NCBI GenBank assembly: GCA_017743275.1
Contig: JAGHZG010000026.1
Location: 1-10,389, forward strand
Direction: 5' to 3'
Source of the DNA: Chloroflexota bacterium
GTDB taxonomy: Bacteria > Chloroflexota > Anaerolineae > B4-G1 > DUEL01
Length of the DNA stretch: 10,389 nucleotides
Shown: positions 1-8,807 of the stretch, in pieces
Layout of the letters: each line of letters begins with the position of its first letter
How positions within the stretch are numbered: position 1 is the first letter of the stretch
The notes under the pieces: generated by a model
The model's database searches: none
Seen by the model: only the letters and a program-made list of their open reading frames with translations
What the model was told of the DNA's origin: nothing
Program-made: the position numbers and the translations under genes

Positions 1-90
1 TTTACGTTTCACGTTTCACGTTTCACGTTTCACGTTTCACGCTTCACGCTTCACGTTTCACGCTTCACGTTTTACGCTTCACGTTTTACG
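1..90. repeat. Heptamer tandem repeat array (TTTCACG and variants)
   Basis: Six bases at the window edge are followed by twelve exact-length 7-bp units covering positions 7-90. The units are TTTCACG (six copies), CTTCACG (four) and TTTTACG (two). On the minus strand the unit reads CGTGAAA. The array runs off the left edge, so its full length is unknown. It overlaps the last bases of the CheY-like gene: the TAA stop at 86-88 lies inside the last TTTTACG unit. Such 7-bp arrays typically arise by slippage; function is unknown. Confidence 0.95.
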
Positions 91-457
91 TGTGGCGGTT
101 CAGGATATCTCGGACCTGCTGGATCAACTCGTCGGGGGCAAAGGGCTTCAGGATGTATTCTTCTGCCCCCGACTCCAGCCCCTGCTGGATTTCTGAATCC
201 TGCCCCTTGGCCGAAAGAAAGACGATGGGCAGGGATGCCGTCTTCGGGTTCTCCTTTAGCCGACGGCACGCTTCGTACCCGCTCATCCTGGGCATGCGCA
301 CATCCAGGATGACCAGGTCGGGCCGTTCCGCCTCCGCGACTTCCACAGCCTCTGCTCCGTTGGTGGCCAGCAGAACGTCAAATCCGGCAAAGCGAAGGGT
401 GAATGCGATGAGTTCCCGAATGTCTTTCTCATCCTCAGCAACCAGAATGCGAGGCAT
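86..457 (-). CDS. Single-domain response regulator (CheY-like receiver)
   Basis: A 123-residue protein that is a receiver domain and nothing else. The N-terminal acidic pocket is E8-D9-E10 in LVAEDEKD, the phospho-acceptor is D52 in VILDVRMPRMSG, the switch Ser is S82 in FLSAKG, and the conserved Lys is K104 in YILKPF. All residues needed to receive and hold phosphate are present. No output domain follows, so it most likely acts by binding a partner protein or as a phosphate shuttle. The ATG at 457 has a strong ribosome binding site (AGGAGG, about 6 nt upstream). It lies downstream of the giant hybrid kinase on the same strand, separated by 235 bp, of which 151 bp came from an insertion, so the two probably began as one operon. 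The cognate kinase is inferred from position. The stop codon falls in the heptamer array. Confidence 0.95.
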   Translation of the reverse strand: MPRILVAEDEKDIRELIAFTLRFAGFDVLLATNGAEAVEVAEAERPDLVILDVRMPRMSGYEACRRLKENPKTASLPIVFLSAKGQDSEIQQGLESGAEEYILKPFAPDELIQQVRDILNRHT

Positions 458-470
458 GTTCCTCCTCCTG

Positions 471-692
<222 letters not shown>

Positions 693-697
<5 letters not shown>

Positions 698-3600
698 AAC
701 CTCCATCAGCGGTCACGGGCTGGACCAGTTTGGAAATCTCCCGGACGAATTCGTCCATGGCAAAGGGTTTGGTCAAAAACCGCACAGCGCCCAGGGCAAG
801 GGCCCGTTGCTCCTCTAACTCCTCATCGGTCAAACTCCCGCTCATAATCACCACCGGAATGTCCCGGGTGCGCGGGTCGGATTTCAGATTTCGCAGGACC
901 TGATAGCCGTCCACGTCCCGCAGTTTCAGATCCAGCAGGATCAGCGCCGGATGAACCTCGCGCGCGATCTGAAGGGCCCGCTTCCCCTGTCCGGTGGTCT
1001 GGACGCTGAAGCCGTGTCGGCGAAGTGCCTCCCGCATCAGCGAAAGGTTGTCCCGGTCATCGTCCACGACCAGGATGAGCCCCCGCCGATGGAGCACTCG
1101 CCGCACCAGTTCTATTAACCGTTCCTCGTCTATGGGCTTACCCAGATAGTCCACCACCCCCAACCGAAGCCCTTTTTCCCGTTCGGGGACAATGGAGACC
1201 ACGATGACCGGGATATGGGCTGTCCGGGAATCCTTCTTTAACTGCTCCAGGAGGGTGAACCCGTCCATATCGGGCAGGAGAATATCCAGGGTGATGAGAC
1301 CGGGCTGGATTTCACGGGCCATCCGGAGCGCCTCCTCGCCCCGCCCGGCAATTTGCACCGTATACCCCTCGCGCTCCAGATGAATCCGAATCAGGTTGGC
1401 AATATCCGCCTCGTCCTCTACCACCAGCACCGTAGTGTCTATGGAGGGTGCCGGAGAGGGAGCCGTGACCCGGGCGGTCGCCAGTGGAAGGGTGAAGGTA
1501 AATGTGCTTCCCTCGCCCAGTTCGCTCTCCACCCAGATTTGCCCCCCGTGCATCTGAACCAGGGATGCGGTGATGGGCAGTCCCAGGCCGGTACCGGGTG
1601 TCTCCTGGACCAGCGGGTCGTCGGCGCGGAAGAAACGGTCAAAGATTTTTCGCTGATCTTCTTTAGAGATGCCAATGCCCGTATCGGTGACGGAAACCTC
1701 CAGCATATCCCCGTTAAGATGGGCAGAAATAGTTACCCGGCCCCCGGGCGGGGTGTACTGAATGGCGTTGCTGATCAGGTTAGTGAGAATCTGGGCCACC
1801 CGATTGCTATCCCCCCATACAGGCGGAAGATTTTCGGAGACGTCCACCTGAAGGACGATGTTCTTATTCTGTGCCCGCCCCTGAAGGGTGCCGACCACCT
1901 GTCCCACCACCTCATGGATGTGGACGGCCCGCAGGTCCAACTGCACCCGTCCGGATTCAATCCGGGAAATATCCAGCAGGTCATTGACCAGAGCCACCAT
2001 CCGCTCGGCGTTGTTGCGGATAATGCCGATGAAATGTTTCTGCTGGTCGCTCAGAGGGCCAGCCATCCCCAGCATCAAGAGGTCAGCATAGCCCTTGATG
2101 GAGGTCATCGGCGTGCGCAACTCGTGGGAGACGGTGGAGATGAACTCGCTCTTGGCCCGGTCGGCCTCCACCTCGGCGGTGATATCCCGGAACACGGAGA
2201 CCGTCCCCAGGTACTCTGTCCCCCGAATGACGGGCGAGGCGTGAACACTGACAACCCGGTCTCCCAGTTGGAGCCGTTCGGCGACAAAGTCCTCCGGAGT
2301 ACGGTCGGCGGGATGGGTGGCCCAGTCCTCCAGCGCGGCCAGCCATTTGCGGCCCTCTACCCCATAGAGGCCCAGCATCTCCCGGATGCTCCGCCCGACC
2401 GCCTGCTGGCGGGGAATCTCCAGGATGCGCTCCGCGGCAGGGTTGAAGAGGATGATCCGGCCCGAGGCGTCGGCGAAGAGCACCCCATCGGCGACGCCGT
2501 CCAGGATGGCCTGGCTCTTGGCCGCCTCCACCTGTTGCTGTTTGAGCATCGCTCCCAGGTCCTCGGCCTGCTGGCGGATCAGGTCATAGAGGGCGGCATT
2601 GTTGACCGCGTTGGCAATCTGGGCGGCGGCGGCCTCCACCAGCCGCAGATGGTCCTCGGTGAAGTGGCCGGAGGTGGTGGAGAAGAGAAGCATGACGCCC
2701 AGGGTCTCCCCGGCCACGCCGATGGGGACCGCCAGGCCGGATTTCTGCTCCTGGCCCTCCGGTCCGGGAACCCAGCGGGGGTCGGCGGAGAGTTCGGAGA
2801 TGAGGGCAGGCCGGTTATGGGCCAGCACCCAACCGGCCAATCCCTCCCCTCGCCGGAACCGGGTAGGCAGGCCCGAGATGGGAATGTGGACCGGCACGCC
2901 GAAGGCCGCCCGGCGCACCAGCGTATCCGTCTGGGTGTCTATCAGCAGGATGAAGCCCTGGTCAGCCCCGGTCACTTGCGCAACCGTCTCCAGCGTCCGA
3001 TGGAGGACCTGCCCCACATCCAGACTGGAGGCCACCTGGCTGGCGATACGGTAGAGAGCATCCAGCCGGTCTCGCTCCGCCGTCAGGTCCTGCAGGGCCT
3101 GAGCTAGTTCCCGGGTGCGTTCCTCCACCCGCTGCTCCAGTTCCTCGGTGAAGCGGCGGATTTGCTCATAGAGGCGGGCGTTCTGGATCGCCGTAGCGGC
3201 CTGATTGGCCAGCGCCTGGGCCAGACGGACTTCGTTGGGGGTGAACGGGCGTGCTTCCTTCCGTTCCAGTTCCACCAACCCAACCGTTTGTCCCCGGGAG
3301 ACCATCGGCACCAGTAGCAGGACCTGGGCAGACCGTTCCTGGAGGAGAGGCTGCGCCTCCGAGACATCCGCCGTCAGGACAGCCGACTCCTGGGTCAGGA
3401 AGACTTCCCGCACCAGGGGGTGCTCGGCGGCCCGGTACATCCGGCAAACCAGCGGCATCGCCTCCTTCTGGGCCTCCCAGGTGACGGTGACCTGGTCCGT
3501 ATCCCGGTCCCACTCGGAGATGACACATCCATCGGCGCCAGTGAGGTCCAGCAGCCGCTCGCCCAGGGCGTAGAGCACCCAGTCCAGGTCCAGGGTGAAC

Positions 3601-6350
3601 GACAGGGCACTAGCGGCCTCCAGCAGGGTGGAGAGTTCCTGAGTGCGGCCCACCGCTTCCTCAAAGAGGCGGGCGTTCTGGACAGCCACAGATACCTGGT
3701 CGGCCAGGGCGGTGAGGACGGCCAGGTCGGTGGTGGTGAAGGTCTGGCGGGCCGGGCGGTCGGCAGCCAGGACGCCGACGACCTCCTCGCCAATGGCCAG
3801 TGGGGCCAGCGCCACGGCGCCTGCGGGGATGTAGCATACGGCTCCTGCCGTCGCAACGTCGGCCACCGACAGGGGTATTCCGCTCTGAGCCACCTGCCCT
3901 ACCATCCCCTCGCCGGGAGTAAAGGTGCGCTCCAGGAGGGAGGAGAGATCATGCCCATGGGCGGCGCGTGCCTCGTACCGCCCGGTCTCCGGATTGCGCA
4001 GAAAGACGACACTGCCCTGGCACTGCAGAAGGCGGGGAACGGCATCCACCACGGTCTGGAGGACCCCGCGCAGGTCCAGGCGGGCCGTCACGGCCCGATT
4101 CAGGTCGTTGAACGTGGCCAGGATGTCCAGCCGCCGCTGGAGGTCTTCCAGCAGGCGGGTGTTTTCTATGGCGACCGCCGCCTGGGCGGCGAAAATCTCC
4201 AGCGCCTCTATGGTGGGGTAATCGGGAGCGCGGCCGCTGCGGGGCTCGTCCACCGAGAGCATCCCCTGAATCTGTCCACTGGGTCCGATGAGGGGCACCA
4301 CCAACAGGTCCTGCGGATGCCACTGACCAGGCTGGCGGGGCGCCATTTCCAGGCGTTCCTCGTACACGTCCAGCCGTCCCCGCCAGCGGGATTGCTCCTC
4401 GGCCGGGATGTAGTAACTCCGGCCAATGCGGAAGCGGTCATCCAGGACCGCCTGCACCGCTTTCCAGGACTGAGGGGTTTTCTTCAGTTGCTCCAGGGCA
4501 GGTAGAGGAATGCCCGCCCCGGTGACGCGCCGCAGGACGGGAGGGTCGCCCTCCAGGACGCTGATGAGGACCAGGTTGAAGCCAACGCTCTCCTGGACGG
4601 CATAGGCAATCTCTTCCAGGACTTCTTCCAGAGGGCGGTCGGAGCGGAAGGCCCGGTTGACCTCCAGCACCCGGCTCAACTGGTCCGTTCGCCGATGGAG
4701 GAAAGAAGCGCGCTCCTGCTGTTCCCGGTGCCAGCGGGCATTGGCAATGGCAATAGAGGCCTGGGCGGCAACCGTTTCAATGAACTGGCGCACCTCGGCA
4801 TCAAAGGCATCCGCCCGGGGGCTGATCAGGGCAATGGCACCGGCGAGACTCTCCCCGAACCGAATCGGTACCACCAGCGCGGAACGGGTATCAGTCCGGC
4901 CCAGAACCGGACGGCCAGTCCCGTCGGTCCAGTAGATGGTGTGGTTGGAACGCTCCATCACGGAGAGAACGTTCTCTGGGGAAACCTCCCGCAGTTCCTG
5001 CCGAAGGGCGGCCTGCTCCTCCTCCAGATAGCCCGCGCAGAGGACCAGTTCCCAGACCCCGGAATCGTTCCGCATCAGGACGGCCCCACAGGAGGTATCG
5101 GCGATACGCAGGGATTCTTCCAGAACCAGGCGGAGAATCTGCTCCTGATCAAAGGTGAGGCTCAATTCTCGCGCGACCCGCTGCAAGCCGGAGAGGGCAC
5201 TTCGTTGCTTCCGCAGATGCTGGTCCGTTTGGGCGTACAGGCGGGCGTTCTCTATGGCGATGGCTGCCTGGTCGGCGAAGGTAGAGAGCAACTCCCGCTC
5301 TCCCTCCGTGAAGTGGTGCGGTTGGGCGTAGAAGACCGCCAGCATCCCGATGACCCGGTCACCCACCCGCAGCGGGAGGTCCGCGAAGGCCAGGAATCCC
5401 TCCTCCTGCGCCAGCGGTGCGATCCGGCGAAGAGTTGGGTCCGCGGTCAGGTCTTCCACAATGACCGGCCAGCCAATCGCCGCCGCATGCCCCCGTCCCC
5501 CAATCTCCATCGGCAATGTCTGGGAGCGGCGGATGTATTCCGGGCTCAGCCCGTGGGTTGCGGCCAGTCGGAGCATCGGTTCCCGCTCGTCCCGCACGAA
5601 AATCGCCGACGCGTCGCAACCGGTTACCTCCAACACAGAAGTCGCAATGGTTTGAAGGACCTGCTCCAGGTTTAAGGTAGAAGTCATAGTGGTCGCTACC
5701 CGGGATAAGGAGGCCAACTCCAGGGTCCGCCGCCGGGCTTCCTCGTACAGGCGGGCATGTTCTATCGCGGTGACCGCATATTGGCCGACCCGTTGCAGAA
5801 GGAGCAGGTCCCGTTCGGAGAAGGCCTGTGGGCTGAAACTGACCAACTCCAGCGTCCCGACAAAGTTCCCGGCGTCGCCCAAGGGAATACCCAGATAAGA
5901 GCGGAAAGGAAAATCCGGCCGGTCCAGTTTGGGCCGGACGTCGTGGCGGGCGGCAATGTCGGGGATCAGGAGGGGCTGACGGTGGCGGGCCAGCCATCCG
6001 GAGTACCCCTCCCCCAGCCGATATGTGGTTCCTGCCTCCGCGTGATAGGCCTCCGCATCTAGGGATCCCCGGCTCACCAGGAGGCGGCGGGTGGGGTCCC
6101 AGAGGGTGATTTCCGCCATATCAAAGCGGATCAGCCGCCGGGTGGAGGTCAGGATGGCCCGCAGCGTGGCGCCCATATCCAGGCTGGCGCCGACAGTGCG
6201 GGCGATTTCTTCCAGGGTGACCAGTTCCTCAGGGGTTAGCGCGACAACAGAAGCGGAGGTCTCCCGGACGGTCAAGGGCTCGTTCTGGCGACGGTCTCCG
6301 TCACGACTCATCGTTTTCAGCCACTGGCGAATACGGAGAAAAGGCGCCAT
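693..6350 (-). CDS. Giant multi-GAF hybrid sensor histidine kinase with two C-terminal receivers
   Basis: An 1885-residue soluble kinase, counted from the ATG at 6350. Seven GAF domains lie at about 43-200, 213-370, 388-541, 563-733, 748-896, 908-1060 and 1098-1256; most end in a recurring helix of the type AIENARLYEE. A coiled-coil stretch (EELEQRVEERTRELAQAL) precedes GAF7. A PAS domain follows (about 1281-1395), then HisKA (VSHELRTPM, H1409), HATPase_c (N box NLISNAIQY with N1528; DTGIGIS; GTGLGLP), REC1 (VVEDEAD, acceptor D1689, LGKPID) and REC2 (VVDDDRD, acceptor D1807, LTKPFA). Catalytic and acceptor residues are all intact. No signal peptide or membrane segment was seen, so it should sense cytoplasmic signals; the ligands cannot be told from sequence. 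A TTG at 6356 and an ATG at 6311 are other possible starts; none has a strong ribosome binding site. It lies between a REC-GGDEF gene upstream and a CheY-like gene downstream, its likely partners. Confidence 0.95.
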
Positions 6351-6368
6351 CCGCAAATTCCATCTGCA

Positions 6369-6392
6369 AGCCCGACGCTAAAGCGTCGGGCT
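6369..6392. repeat. Perfect inverted repeat (hairpin) just upstream of the kinase start
   Basis: AGCCCGACGCT and AGCGTCGGGCT flank AA. On the minus strand this can fold as a 10-bp stem with a TTTA loop, ending 18 nt before the ATG at 6350. A second perfect palindrome, GGTTTGCAAACC, follows at 6393-6404. There is no T-run after the stem, so a classic intrinsic terminator is not supported. It may be a dispersed palindromic repeat, a transcript-stabilising hairpin or a translation-modulating structure. Confidence 0.7.
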
Positions 6393-6404
6393 GGTTTGCA
6401 AACC

Positions 6405-6532
6405 CTCGGACTGATGCGGAAACCCATACGGCCTTCGTGTCTTGCACCATAATTCTCAGCAAAATCCGTGCTCATCTATGTCCATCCGCGTTCACCCATG
6501 TCCTATTCCCGATGAAGTCTAATGGTGCACGG
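6405..6532. other. Gene-free spacer with repeat-like sequence
   Basis: This spacer between the REC-GGDEF stop and the hairpin region holds no supportable gene. TGCACCAT at 6443-6450 and ATGGTGCA at 6522-6529 form an 8-bp inverted repeat 71 bp apart. Between them lies text with a stuttering pattern (CATCTATGTCCATCCG, then TTCACCCATGTCC) that resembles low-complexity dispersed intergenic repeats. Whether the 87-bp block is a mobile unit cannot be judged from one copy. Confidence 0.4.
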
Positions 6533-7426
6533 TTACGGCATCCGTCGCTCCCGGCGCGCCGCTGCCGCCGCCTCGGTGATCTCCCGGATGTCGGTGAAGG
6601 GGCCATCGTCACTGGTAATGGCCCCAACGACCAGTTCCATCAGCCCCACCCGTCGCTCGCTCCCCTGATCGTCCCGAATCAACAGGTACCCTTGCTGGCG
6701 GGTCTTGAAATCATAATGGGTGACGATGCCCTCAGAAAACCGACGGGTCAAATCCTGCACCATCGGGCGAATCAGTTCCTTTCGGGTGATCACCAGGAAG
6801 TCATCCCCGCCAATGTGCCCGATGAAGTCCTCCGGGGTCCCGATGCGGTCAGCGGTCTCGCTGAGGACCATCGCGGTGTACCGGAGCACCTCATCGGCAG
6901 CCACGAAGCCGTAGACCTCCTTGAAAGGTTCCAGGCGGTCTATGCCGATGTAGATGATCCCCCAGTTGTCCCGGCGGAGCAGTCGGCGCAACTGGTCCTC
7001 AATGAGGCGGGCGCTGGGAAGGCCGGTAGTGGGATTGGTCAAACTCTCGTAGGTGGCGCGGGCGATGGCGTTCTTCACCCGCAGCCGGAGTTCTTCCACA
7101 TCAAACGGCTTGGTGATGTAGTCGTCCGCCCCCAGTTCCAGCCCCTGGATTTTGTCCGACCGCTCATCTTTCTGGGTCAGAAAGATGATGGGGATGTGGC
7201 TGGTCCGCAGGTTGCTCCGCAATTGCCGACAGACCTCGTAGCCATCTATGTCCGGGAGCATGATGTCCAGGACGACGATGTTCGGCAACTGCTGGCGGCA
7301 CATCTCCAGCGCGTCTCCGCCCCGCGGAGCCACGGCGACTTCGTAGCCCTGGCTCTGGAAGTAGATGCGGAGCATGTTGGAGATGTCAAAATCGTCTTCC
7401 ACGACCAGAATTCTCGGTTTGCTCAT
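6533..7426 (-). CDS. Response regulator with receiver and degenerate GGDEF domain
   Basis: A 297-residue protein. Residues 1-120 are a receiver with the pocket E10-D11-D12, acceptor D54 in VVLDIMLPDIDGY, T84 and K106 in YITKPF. Residues 128-297 fit a GGDEF domain: the entry motif reads NPTTGLP (commonly DxLTGLPN), and the signature is GGDDF at 206-210. Several diguanylate cyclase features are changed. In LEPFKEVYGF (165-174), aligned with the usual FKxINDxYGH, the guanine-binding Asn becomes K169, the next Asp becomes E170 and the His becomes F174. The fourth signature residue is D rather than E. The RxxD inhibitory site is absent (TPED before the motif). It may be inactive and act as a nucleotide-binding or protein-binding output; weak cyclase activity is not excluded. 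The ATG at 7426 has a good ribosome binding site (GGGGAGG). It lies 182 bp upstream of the kinase and is a plausible phosphorelay partner. Confidence 0.92.
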   Translation of the reverse strand: MSKPRILVVEDDFDISNMLRIYFQSQGYEVAVAPRGGDALEMCRQQLPNIVVLDIMLPDIDGYEVCRQLRSNLRTSHIPIIFLTQKDERSDKIQGLELGADDYITKPFDVEELRLRVKNAIARATYESLTNPTTGLPSARLIEDQLRRLLRRDNWGIIYIGIDRLEPFKEVYGFVAADEVLRYTAMVLSETADRIGTPEDFIGHIGGDDFLVITRKELIRPMVQDLTRRFSEGIVTHYDFKTRQQGYLLIRDDQGSERRVGLMELVVGAITSDDGPFTDIREITEAAAAARRERRMP

Positions 7427-7482
7427 CTCGGCCTCCCCTGTTCACGGGTGGACGTTTGTACACATTTTGCGGGCAACCGCGG

Positions 7483-7505
7483 GGGGCAACCGCAAGGGTT
7501 GCCCC
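7483..7505. repeat. Hairpin directly after the acyl-ACP reductase-like gene
   Basis: GGGGCAACC (7483-7491) and GGTTGCCCC (7497-7505) form a perfect 9-bp stem around the loop GCAAG. Its edge touches the TAG stop at 7505-7507. A partial extra copy of the arm, GGGCAACCGC, lies at 7471-7480. There is no T-run on the downstream (minus-strand) side, so it could stabilise the 3' end, act as an atypical terminator or simply be a dispersed repeat. Confidence 0.6.
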
Positions 7506-8581
7506 TACATCTGTTGCCTGTACGCTGCCACGGCGCGAATCCGTTCGGGTGGGATGGGGCGGTCCAGGCAGTGCAGCGGGGCCAGGCGGAAGCCGTGCCG
7601 GGCGGCCATCTCCTGGATTTCCCGCACCCGCCCGATATCCAGTTCTTTTCCGACGGTGTAATCCTCAAACCGGCCCTCCAATGCCAGGGTGATGGTCTCG
7701 GCCATACAGCCGAAGGTCAGCCCGGGCGGCAGGCCGTAGTCAAATCCCAGCCCGACCCCGCCGGGGGTCTGGGCCAGACCGCCGTCCACCACCAGCACAT
7801 CCTCCCGCTCCCGGTGGACCCGCATGGAGACATCCCGGGGGCGGGCCACATCGCAGACGACGGCCCCCGGTTTCAGGTGCTCCGGGAAGATGATGGGCCG
7901 CCCCGCGCTGGTGGCGCTGAGCACCAGGTCGGCGGAGCGGATGGCGGCGATGTCGGTGGTGATCTCCACCGGCCCGTTGGCCCCCGCAGAGAGTTCAGCC
8001 CGCATCGCCTCCAGGGCATCGGCCCGGCGGCCCACCAGGAGCAGACGGCCGGCCCGGGAGGCCAGCAGCCGGGCGCAGGCGCCGCCGATGGCCCCCGTCG
8101 CGCCGACGACGGCGACGGTGGCCCGCTCCGGCATCATGCCGACCTGTCCCGCCGCCTCCAACAGGGCCTGGACCGACAGCGCGGCGGTGTAACTATCCCC
8201 CGTGGTGACCGGAATCTCCAGCGCCCGGGCCACGGTCAGCCCGCCGTCGCCCACCACGGAGGTATAGGCACCCAGGCCCAGAATGCGGGCCCCCAACCGC
8301 TCCGCCAGACGCCCGGTCTGGATGATTTTCCGGTAGGCCACCCGGGGCGGCACTTCTAACATCCGCCGGGCGGTCAGCGGGCAGGCCAGCAGACACCCCT
8401 CCACCTCCCGACCCGTCGCGGCGGAGCGAATGGACCGGACGTGCGAAAGCACCAGCGGGGGCCAGTACAGCGAGAGAAAATGGATGGCCCTCACCGGCAA
8501 CAGGCGGGCCAGGTTCGGATATTTCCGCGCCACGTCCGCCTTGGGGTCCAACGGGTGCAGGATGAAGGCGAACGAGTCCAT
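7505..8581 (-). CDS. Long-chain acyl-ACP reductase-like dehydrogenase (COG5322 type)
   Basis: A 358-residue cytosolic NAD(P)-dependent enzyme. It matches, by recalled motif order, the cyanobacterial long-chain acyl-ACP reductase, which reduces acyl-ACP to fatty aldehyde through a Cys thioester. Landmarks in order: FAFILHPLDP at the N terminus; LGLGAYTSVV (101-110); TTGDSYTA (126-133), like TTGNTHTA in the cyanobacterial enzyme; Rossmann motif VAVVGATGAIG (156-166); CDVARPRDVS (243-252); VVDGG (264-268); and FGCMAETITLALEG (290-303) with Cys292, which aligns with the essential Cys294 of the Synechococcus enzyme; then ARHGF (327-331). Length is close to the cyanobacterial 341 residues. The reading frame extends to a GTG at 8650, but the ATG at 8581 has AGGAG 7 nt upstream and starts at the conserved region. 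No aldehyde-deformylating oxygenase lies nearby, so alkane production is not implied; the physiological substrate and cofactor are unknown. Another acyl substrate is possible. Confidence 0.8.
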   Translation of the reverse strand: MDSFAFILHPLDPKADVARKYPNLARLLPVRAIHFLSLYWPPLVLSHVRSIRSAATGREVEGCLLACPLTARRMLEVPPRVAYRKIIQTGRLAERLGARILGLGAYTSVVGDGGLTVARALEIPVTTGDSYTAALSVQALLEAAGQVGMMPERATVAVVGATGAIGGACARLLASRAGRLLLVGRRADALEAMRAELSAGANGPVEITTDIAAIRSADLVLSATSAGRPIIFPEHLKPGAVVCDVARPRDVSMRVHREREDVLVVDGGLAQTPGGVGLGFDYGLPPGLTFGCMAETITLALEGRFEDYTVGKELDIGRVREIQEMAARHGFRLAPLHCLDRPIPPERIRAVAAYRQQM

Positions 8582-8588
8582 CGGTGTA

Positions 8589-8593
8589 CTCCT
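8589..8593 (-). promoter_or_regulatory. Ribosome binding site deciding the start at 8581
   Basis: The minus strand reads AGGAG here with a 7-nt gap to the ATG at 8581. No comparable site precedes the longer GTG start at 8650, which lies within an inverted repeat. This supports the shorter 358-residue product. Confidence 0.75.
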
Positions 8594-8599
8594 GGTCCA

Positions 8600-8785
8600 T
8601 GCCACGAATTGCACAAAATTACACGAATTGACTTCCCTGCAAAAACTCACCGCAGAGACGCCGAGAGCGCAGAGTTTTAAGTATAATCCTCTGCGTACTC
8701 TGCGTCTCGGCGGTGAAATGACCTTTTTGCAGGAGACTCACGAATTGAAAGAAGAAATTCGTGCCAATTCGTGAAATTCGTGGCA
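8600..8785. repeat. Nested 186-bp imperfect inverted repeat
   Basis: The outer ends are TGCCACGAATT (8600-8610) and AATTCGTGGCA (8775-8785). Each outer arm repeats a CACGAATT-like word two or three times. Inside, CTGCAAAAA and TTTTTGCAG face each other, and inside those a 28-bp pair of arms (8647-8674 and 8689-8716; TCACCGCAGAGACG facing CGTCTCGGCGGTGA) flanks a 14-bp A/T-rich centre. The whole spacer between the beta-helix gene and the reductase gene is therefore one symmetrical structure. The word GTCCAT occurs on both sides (8595-8600 and 8790-8795), a weak candidate target duplication. No protein is encoded. Confidence 0.8.
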
Positions 8786-8807
8786 AAAAGTCCATTTGCG
8801 TATGGCG

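Noticed and set aside
1..90. Short-repeat array considered as a CRISPR
   Set aside because: Units are 7 bp and directly adjoining, with no spacers and no cas genes nearby.
1353..3107. 584-residue open frame on the plus strand
   Set aside because: It lies antisense to the GAF, PAS, kinase and receiver regions of the hybrid kinase, which has clear motifs throughout. The plus-strand product shows no recognisable domain and is a by-product of high GC codon use.
3420..4505. 361-residue open frame on the plus strand
   Set aside because: Antisense to GAF4, GAF5 and GAF6 of the kinase; no domain or start signal supports it.
6437..8359. 640-residue open frame on the plus strand
   Set aside because: It runs antisense across two well-supported genes (REC-GGDEF and the reductase) and their spacer. 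The product is rich in Pro, Gly, His and Gln with no motif order, as expected for a shadow frame.
8582..8650. Longer GTG start for the reductase gene
   Set aside because: The extra 23 residues are encoded by the inverted-repeat DNA, and the AGGAG site favours the ATG at 8581.
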